A stretch of 64,000 bases of DNA from Burkholderiales bacterium (GTDB lineage Bacteria > Pseudomonadota > Gammaproteobacteria > Burkholderiales > WYBJ01), in the NCBI GenBank assembly GCA_022841915.1, contig JALHQN010000007.1, positions 186,001 through 250,000 of the forward strand, given 5' to 3'. Shown one piece after another: positions 58,842 through 64,000 of this stretch (the stretch's first letter is position 1; the number at the start of each line of letters is the position of its first letter). The notes beneath the pieces were generated by a model. It was not told the origin of the DNA and did no database searches. It was given only the letters and a program-made list of their open reading frames with translations. Position numbers and translations under genes: made by a program.

Positions 58842-60214
58842 ATTGCATGGGCGCTCCTGATGCCGTCACGTTGCGGCTGGCGCGGTTCGTCTCGGATTTG
58901 CACGCGGAGTCGATTTCGGCAGCCCCGCTGCACCAAGGCAAGCGCTGCATCATCAACATGCTGGCGGTGGCATTGCATGCGACGCAGGATCCGGCACTGG
59001 GAATGGTCCTGAAAGTGTTCAAGGAAGAGGGCGCGGCCAAGCGCGCGACCGTCATCGGCACCACCGTGCGTACCAGTTTGCAGAATGCGGCATTCACGAA
59101 CGGGTTGCTGGCGCATCTCGACGATTACGACGACACCTTCTTTCCGACGGTATTGCATCCCTCCGCGCCGACGATTCCGGTGGCGCTGGCGCTGGCTGAG
59201 CAAGGTCATCGCAGCGGACGGGATTTCCTGGTCGCGAGCATGCTGGGTATCGAGGCGGCATGCAGGGTGGCACTCTCGATCCAGAACATGCGCCATGGCG
59301 CCGTTTGGCACATGACCGGGACCGCCGGCGTCTTTGGCGCTGCCGCGGCGGCGGGGCGTCTGCTGGGCATGGATGCCGACCGGATGGCGTGCACCTTCGG
59401 GCTGGCGGGCACGCAAGCCTCGGGGCTGCGCGAAACGTTCGGCACCATGACGAAGGCCTTTCATCCGGCCCGCGCCGCGCAATCGGGGCTGCTCGCCGCC
59501 TTGCTGGTGCAGGAGGGCTTCACCAGCGCGCGTACCATCCTGGAGGGGCGGCACGGCTTCTCGGCGGCGTTCGCTCCCGACGATACGGATTTTTCGGCGA
59601 TCACCGAGGGGCTGGGGGAGCGCTGGCAACTCATGGACAATGCACCCAAGCCCTACGCATCGGCCATACTGAGCCATCCATTGATCGACGCGATGCTCGC
59701 CTTGCGTCGAGAACCCGGTGTGGCCCCCGATCGAATCGTCGCAATACGCGCGCGCGTCAATCCGCTTACCATCAAGCTCGAGAGCCGGCCAGCGCCTGCG
59801 ACCGGCCTGGAGGCGCGCCTTTCGTTTCAGCACGCCATGACCGTCGCGCTGATCGACGGCGCCTGTCTTCCCGTTCAGTTCACCGATGAGCGTGTTCATG
59901 ATCCGGTCGTCCGTGACCTGAGGGGCAAGATCGAGACCCACAGCGATGCCGCCATTGCCCAGGATCAGTGCGAAGTCACGCTGACCTTGGACGACGGCAC
60001 CACCTACACGCAGTTCATCGAGCACGCCACCGGCAGCCCCGCTCGGCCTGTCACGGATGCGCAGTTGGAGACGAAGTTCTTCGTGCTCGCGGGCAGTGTC
60101 TTGCCTAAGGCAAGGACACAGCGGTTGCTCGACGCGCTCTGGGCGCTCGAACAGGCGGAGGATGTCGCCGCGGTGATCGCCCTGTGCCGCCCTGTCGGTC
60201 GCCGAGGCGCATGA
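58838..60214 (+). CDS. MmgE/PrpD family protein
   Basis: 458 residues from ATG 58838, which overlaps the Bug stop by four bases. Family blocks are INMLAVALHATQDP, HLDDYDDTFFPTVLHPSAPT, GVFGAAAAAGRLLGM, ASGLRETFGTMTKAFHPARAA and KPYASAILSHPLIDAML. Compared with the copy at 54336 the Asp-rich motif reads DDYDDT rather than DFDDTH. The coupling to a Bug gene suggests the two share a ligand/substrate. Confidence 0.9.
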   Translation: MNCMGAPDAVTLRLARFVSDLHAESISAAPLHQGKRCIINMLAVALHATQDPALGMVLKVFKEEGAAKRATVIGTTVRTSLQNAAFTNGLLAHLDDYDDTFFPTVLHPSAPTIPVALALAEQGHRSGRDFLVASMLGIEAACRVALSIQNMRHGAVWHMTGTAGVFGAAAAAGRLLGMDADRMACTFGLAGTQASGLRETFGTMTKAFHPARAAQSGLLAALLVQEGFTSARTILEGRHGFSAAFAPDDTDFSAITEGLGERWQLMDNAPKPYASAILSHPLIDAMLALRREPGVAPDRIVAIRARVNPLTIKLESRPAPATGLEARLSFQHAMTVALIDGACLPVQFTDERVHDPVVRDLRGKIETHSDAAIAQDQCEVTLTLDDGTTYTQFIEHATGSPARPVTDAQLETKFFVLAGSVLPKARTQRLLDALWALEQAEDVAAVIALCRPVGRRGA

Positions 60215-60269
60215 TTGCCGGCCTGCATGGCAGTCGGCGAGTCGGGCTCTGCGCTAAGCCATCGCGAGG

Positions 60270-61616
60270 CTAATCGCCCGCGAGCTTGCGCATGATCGGG
60301 CCGATGTCGGTGAGCGATTCGAAGTCGTCGAGTGCGCCGAACAATTCCTGGGCGTACGCCCGCGAGAACACCTGCTCGGCGCAGTCGATGAACTTGGGCG
60401 CGAGATAGCGCACGAACTCGTCCGAGCTGCGTCCCTCGGCATCGTCGCGCGTCACGCAATGGCGATCGCCGTTCTTGAGCTCGACGGTCAACTGGCATTG
60501 CTGTGAGAGGGACTCCAAGCCGGGAATGCCGACCGCATGCGTGCACGCAACCAACCGTTGAAGCTCCGGGCGGCCCACGTTTTCGTCATTGAAGTGGCGC
60601 AGGCTGATCGTGCCGTCGGCGAGCGCCGCCGCCAGCGTGTACTGAATGCTGAACTTGCCTTCCAGACCGTTCGTGACCTGGGGGCGATTCACGTGCGTGA
60701 TGCGTCGCTGGTTCAGCGCGATCGTGATCGATTCGATCTCCTCCAGGCGCAGCGGGTGTTGGCGGATCAGGTCCAGGGCCGCATCGATGGGCGCGTGGGT
60801 CGATCCGCAAGAGGGATACTTCTTGAATTTCAAGCCCGAGCGCATGATCTCGAACTCTTCGCTGAACGCCGAAGCGGCTTCTGCGCGATAGTGGCCGGGG
60901 CCGTTGTAGACATCGAAGAAGCCTTGCTTGCCTTCCAGGGCTGCTGGGTTGGCGGTGAGTCCCGCAGCGGCGAACTGCGCGCAAAGCACGCCCTTCTGAC
61001 TCGCTTGCCCGACTTGCAATGGCTTGGCCATCGAGCCGAAATTGGCCTTGATGCCTGAGGCCATCGACGCCGCGAGTGCCAGTGCGTTGAGCGCCTGGTC
61101 GCTGTCCAAGCGCAGCAGACGCGCCACGGCGGCCGCGGCGCCGAACACGCCCAAGGTCGCGGTCGGGTGCCAGCCCTTCTCGTAATGCTCGAAGTGGACC
61201 GCGTGAGCGAGCCGCGTGGCGATCTCGAAGCCCACCACATAGGCTTCCAGAATCTCGCGGCCCGTGCTGGCTCGCTCCTCGGCGACGGCGAGCAGGGCAG
61301 GGACGAGCACGACACTGGGGTGCCCGCCAAGAACGAAGTTCGAGTCGTCGAAGTCGAGCGCGTGGCCCGAGGTGGCGTTGGCCAGAGCCGCATCGGACGC
61401 GCTGACGCGGATGCTGCCCGGGAGCACCGTCGAGCTGCCGCGTGAAGTGGCCGCTACCTGACGGGAGACGATCTTCGCAACGGGCTCGATGCTGCCCGCG
61501 ATGGTTACACCCAGCACATCGATCAGCGCATGTCTCGCCCGCGTGAGCGCGGCTGATGGAATGCGGTCGGCGGGAGTTTGAGCGATGAACTGCGCGAGGG
61601 TGGCCAGATGGGTCAT
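60270..61616 (-). CDS. MmgE/PrpD family protein
   Basis: 448 residues from ATG 61616 with AGGAG upstream. Family blocks are LIDVLGVTIAGSIEPV, HALDFDDSNFVLGGHPSVV, GVFGAAAAVARLLRL, ASGIKANFGSMAKPLQVGQA and KKYPSCGSTHAPIDAAL. It is convergent with the copy at 58838 and belongs to a third, clearly different subgroup. An eight-base-pair hairpin (61641-61661) lies in its 5' leader. The substrate is unknown. Confidence 0.9.
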   Translation of the reverse strand: MTHLATLAQFIAQTPADRIPSAALTRARHALIDVLGVTIAGSIEPVAKIVSRQVAATSRGSSTVLPGSIRVSASDAALANATSGHALDFDDSNFVLGGHPSVVLVPALLAVAEERASTGREILEAYVVGFEIATRLAHAVHFEHYEKGWHPTATLGVFGAAAAVARLLRLDSDQALNALALAASMASGIKANFGSMAKPLQVGQASQKGVLCAQFAAAGLTANPAALEGKQGFFDVYNGPGHYRAEAASAFSEEFEIMRSGLKFKKYPSCGSTHAPIDAALDLIRQHPLRLEEIESITIALNQRRITHVNRPQVTNGLEGKFSIQYTLAAALADGTISLRHFNDENVGRPELQRLVACTHAVGIPGLESLSQQCQLTVELKNGDRHCVTRDDAEGRSSDEFVRYLAPKFIDCAEQVFSRAYAQELFGALDDFESLTDIGPIMRKLAGD

Positions 61617-62289
61617 GGGAGGGGCTCCTGATGACGGAACCCGGCGCCTTGCCGGCGCCGGATCGGGCGGGCGAGGGTTGGGTTCTCGGACAACGAGCAT
61701 GAAGAGTCGCTGCTCGAAAGTCAATTGCCAGGCCGCGACATTGCCAGGCCGCCGCGTCTCGAGTCGATCGTGCTTGGGCAGTGATGCATGGCATTGAGTG
61801 GCTGGTCGGGGCATCGTGCCACGCCGGCTTGGCTCTGCAATACAGGTTGCTGCTTGCTTCTCCATGCAACGTACGTAGTGATGCCGCTCTGCGCAAGCAG
61901 GACGAATCGACGCGCCGCATGCGCTTCGGCGCGAACGCGTGGGTACAAAAACGCTGGCGAATCTCGCCTCACGGAGAAAAAGGCACTAGGAAGGTGCCGG
62001 GCGTGGTCAGACTGCACCGGCGTCGTGCCCGTGAAGCCTCGCGCGATCCACAAAGAGGCACGCATGCAATGCGATAGGCGCTATTCCCAGGATGGCACGC
62101 GTTCTGCTTTAGGTTGCCGCGGAGCATGGGGGCAAAAGGCCAACCGCGCCTCATATTCTCAGCGCGTACGCAACACGCTGAGCGACGGCAAGGGTGCGGC
62201 AGCCCGCTCGGGAAAGTCATTCGATATGCGACCGACTGGGCTGAGGCAGCCTCCTCGCAGTTATGCATCGGGGTCGATAGGAAGCTAAC
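61617..62289. other. Divergent intergenic region with a leader hairpin
   Basis: About 670 bases between the leftward MmgE/PrpD gene and the rightward small-protein/amidase pair. CCGGCGCC and GGCGCCGG (61641-61661, five-base loop) form a hairpin just before the MmgE/PrpD ribosome site. No gene is recognisable; both promoters should be here. Confidence 0.45.
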
Positions 62290-62502
62290 GTGAAAAGAAA
62301 AGCCGTTACCGGCGATTTGATACTTGCCCAGGCGAGACAACTGCACGGCATGCCGCTTTCGATGAAGCGCGCCAACGAACTCGCGTCCGAGGTACAGAAG
62401 CTCAACGACGCTGTCAAAAACGCAGAGCATCTGCTCGATTTCAATGACGACCCGGCGCGGTTCGCCGCGACACTCGTCCGTCTCAAAGGCAAGACGCGAT
62501 GA
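62290..62502 (+). CDS. Small AtzG/GatC-like amidase partner protein
   Basis: 70 residues from GTG 62290, preceded by GGAAG. It parallels the small protein at 13842-14045: a basic start, LHGMPLSMKRANELASEVQKLN matching LRGIRLSQKRAEQIAAELARMN, and the LDFNDDP motif. It is coupled to the next amidase by a four-base overlap. The two small proteins and their amidases look like duplicated modules. A subunit or stabilising role, as for AtzG with AtzE, is the best inference. Confidence 0.72.
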   Translation: MKRKAVTGDLILAQARQLHGMPLSMKRANELASEVQKLNDAVKNAEHLLDFNDDPARFAATLVRLKGKTR

Positions 62503-63911
62503 AGGGTGAACTCGTCGACTTGAGCCTGACTGCGGTGGCCGAGGCCATTCGTAAGCGCAAGGTGTCCTCGGTGGAAGTGGCTCGTGCCTGTCTCGAGCGG
62601 ATCGACCGAATACAGCCGAGCGTGAACTGCTATATCGGCATCGAGCGTGCCGGGGTGCTGCGCGCCGCACGCAAGGCCGATGAGGCAATCGCGAAGCGTC
62701 GAGCGCTAGGTCCACTGCATGGCGTGCCGCTTGCACACAAGGACATGTACTACCGCGCGGGCAAGATCAGCACCGGTGGGGCGCATATCCTGCGCGACTA
62801 CAAGCCGAACATCGACTCGACAGCGGGTGCAAGGCTGGATGCCGCGGGGGCGCTCTGGCTCGGCACGCTCAACATGGCCGAGTTCGCGGCCAATCCGACG
62901 GGGCACAATGTGCACTTCGGCCACTGTCGCAATCCTTGGAACACCGAGCACATCACCGGTGGATCATCGAGTGGTTCGGGGGCCGCAGTGGCTGCCCGCA
63001 CCTGCTTCGGATCGCTCGGGTCGGACACCGGAGGCTCCGTCCGTTTGCCCGCAGCCGCCAACGGTGTCGTCGGCCTGAAACCGACTTACGGACTGATCAG
63101 TCGCTACGGGATCGTTCCCCGCTCGTGGTCCCACGACACCGTCGGACCGCTTACCCGCACGGTGCGGGATTGTGCACGCATGACGCGAGTCGTGGCGGGC
63201 AGCGATCCGAACGATCCCACATCGACGAGCGAGCTCATTCCGAATTACGAAGAGGGCATCGATGCCGGCATCAAGGGGCTGCGCATCGGCGTGCCGCGTC
63301 GGTACTATTGCGATGACATCACGGACGACGTCCGCAGCGCCATGGACGCCAGCCTCGCCGCGTTGCGCTCGCTGGGCGCCCGCATCGTGCCTGTGGACGC
63401 GCCGGATCCGAAGCGCCTGTTCTTGGTTTCCAATCTGATCACCAAGTGCGAGGCGGCCGCGATCCACGCACGCTGGATGCGCGAGCGTCCCGAGGACTAT
63501 TCCATGGTGGTACGCGCTCGCGTCGAGGACGGCTTTCATGTTCCGGCCGTGGCCTATATCGAGGCACTCAATCTGCGCCCGCACTTTCTCGAGGAATTCG
63601 TAAGCACCGTGTTCTCGAAGTGCGACGTGCTGCATTGCCCGGTCATGACGCTGCCCGTCCCCACGATCGCCGAGACCGACCCTGCGGCACCGGGCGATGT
63701 GCCGCGCATCATCGAGCGGTTGACGCGCAACACCCGGCCGTTCAATCACCTGGGTACGCCGGCGCTGTCCGTGCCGGCGGGCTTCTCCAACAACGGTCTG
63801 CCGGTGGCGTTCCAACTCGTCGGGCGCCCTTACTCCGAGGCTTTGCTTTTTCGCGCCGGACACGCCTATCAGTCGGTAACGGACTGGCACGCGCGGGCGC
63901 CGGCGCTCTGA
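62499..63911 (+). CDS. Amidase signature family hydrolase (AtzE-like)
   Basis: 470 residues. Triad residues are Lys81 ([10 protein letters not shown]), the serine pair near 156-157 (GGSSSGSGA) and Ser180 ([13 protein letters not shown]). It is a close paralogue of the amidase at 14042-15460 over the whole length, including NPTGHN, DTVGPL and RNTRPFN blocks. Unlike that copy it is followed nine bases later by an ABC-transporter ATPase gene, so its substrate may be imported by an ABC system rather than by a Bug protein. Confidence 0.9.
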   Translation: MKGELVDLSLTAVAEAIRKRKVSSVEVARACLERIDRIQPSVNCYIGIERAGVLRAARKADEAIAKRRALGPLHGVPLAHKDMYYRAGKISTGGAHILRDYKPNIDSTAGARLDAAGALWLGTLNMAEFAANPTGHNVHFGHCRNPWNTEHITGGSSSGSGAAVAARTCFGSLGSDTGGSVRLPAAANGVVGLKPTYGLISRYGIVPRSWSHDTVGPLTRTVRDCARMTRVVAGSDPNDPTSTSELIPNYEEGIDAGIKGLRIGVPRRYYCDDITDDVRSAMDASLAALRSLGARIVPVDAPDPKRLFLVSNLITKCEAAAIHARWMRERPEDYSMVVRARVEDGFHVPAVAYIEALNLRPHFLEEFVSTVFSKCDVLHCPVMTLPVPTIAETDPAAPGDVPRIIERLTRNTRPFNHLGTPALSVPAGFSNNGLPVAFQLVGRPYSEALLFRAGHAYQSVTDWHARAPAL

Positions 63912-63919
63912 ACACCATC

Positions 63920-64000
63920 ATGTCGCAAGCATCCTCCGCACCGCTGGTCGAGGTCGACGATCTGTGTGTTCGCTTCGTCGGCCCCGACGCCACCGTGAGC
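63920..64000 (+). CDS. ABC transporter ATP-binding protein (N-terminal fragment)
   Basis: Twenty-seven codons from ATG 63920 to the window edge. LVEVDDLCVRF is the typical first strand of an ABC ATPase, of the kind found in peptide/oligopeptide (Opp/Dpp) or branched-chain amino acid importers. Walker motifs lie beyond the window. The nine-base gap to the amidase suggests one operon. Confidence 0.6.
   Translation, partial: MSQASSAPLVEVDDLCVRFVGPDATVS

Overview
High-GC bacterial window with closely packed, often overlapping genes. Ten Bug-type (TctC-like) periplasmic solute-binding proteins, together with amidases, MmgE/PrpD proteins and SDRs, point to a betaproteobacterium, most likely Burkholderiales or a close relative. 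This rests on gene-family content only; no rRNA, tRNA, CRISPR array, phage or insertion sequence was recognised.

Layout. (1) 0-3.5 kb: the end of a PhnD-like binding protein, two membrane-anchored c-type cytochromes of SoxA/TsdA-like layout, and a SulP anion transporter, suggesting inorganic sulfur-compound oxidation. (2) 3.6-15.5 kb: six Bug proteins, an SDR and two amidases, each amidase with an overlapping small GatC/AtzG-like partner gene. (3) 15.6-26.5 kb: mixed housekeeping and accessory genes: a lipoprotein, a 5'-nucleotidase with a PEP-CTERM sorting tail, a GFA-fold protein, a dienelactone hydrolase, a DUF4426-like secreted protein, a YihY/BrkB membrane protein, a strip of gene remnants, an SDR, and an old-yellow-enzyme/FAD fusion. 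(4) 26.7-35.4 kb: stress genes (katG, MscS with BON domain, TerD, DUF6481) plus another amidase and Bug protein. (5) 35.8-45.4 kb: an uninterrupted operon for a group 3b bidirectional NAD(P)-linked [NiFe] hydrogenase. Its order is beta, a cyclic-nucleotide-binding-domain protein, gamma, delta, alpha, maturation protease, hypA, hypF, hypC, hypD, hypE. (6) 45.5-51.1 kb: a heterodimeric ABC exporter and a DbpA-like RNA helicase. (7) 51.4-64 kb: a VOC protein, three Bug proteins, an SDR, three MmgE/PrpD proteins, an alpha/beta-hydrolase, a third small-protein/amidase pair and the start of an ABC ATPase.

How it fits together. The Bug proteins sit beside hydrolases and MmgE/PrpD genes, so they probably bring or sense organic acids or amides that those enzymes process. 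No TctA/TctB membrane genes are present to serve them. The hydrogenase operon is the most coherent system. Its oddities are a HypA lacking the zinc-finger loop, no hypB, and a stand-alone nucleotide-binding-domain protein between the beta and gamma genes. No wholly new system was identified; the best candidates for novelty are these hydrogenase features, the small-protein/amidase modules, and several enzymes with altered catalytic residues.
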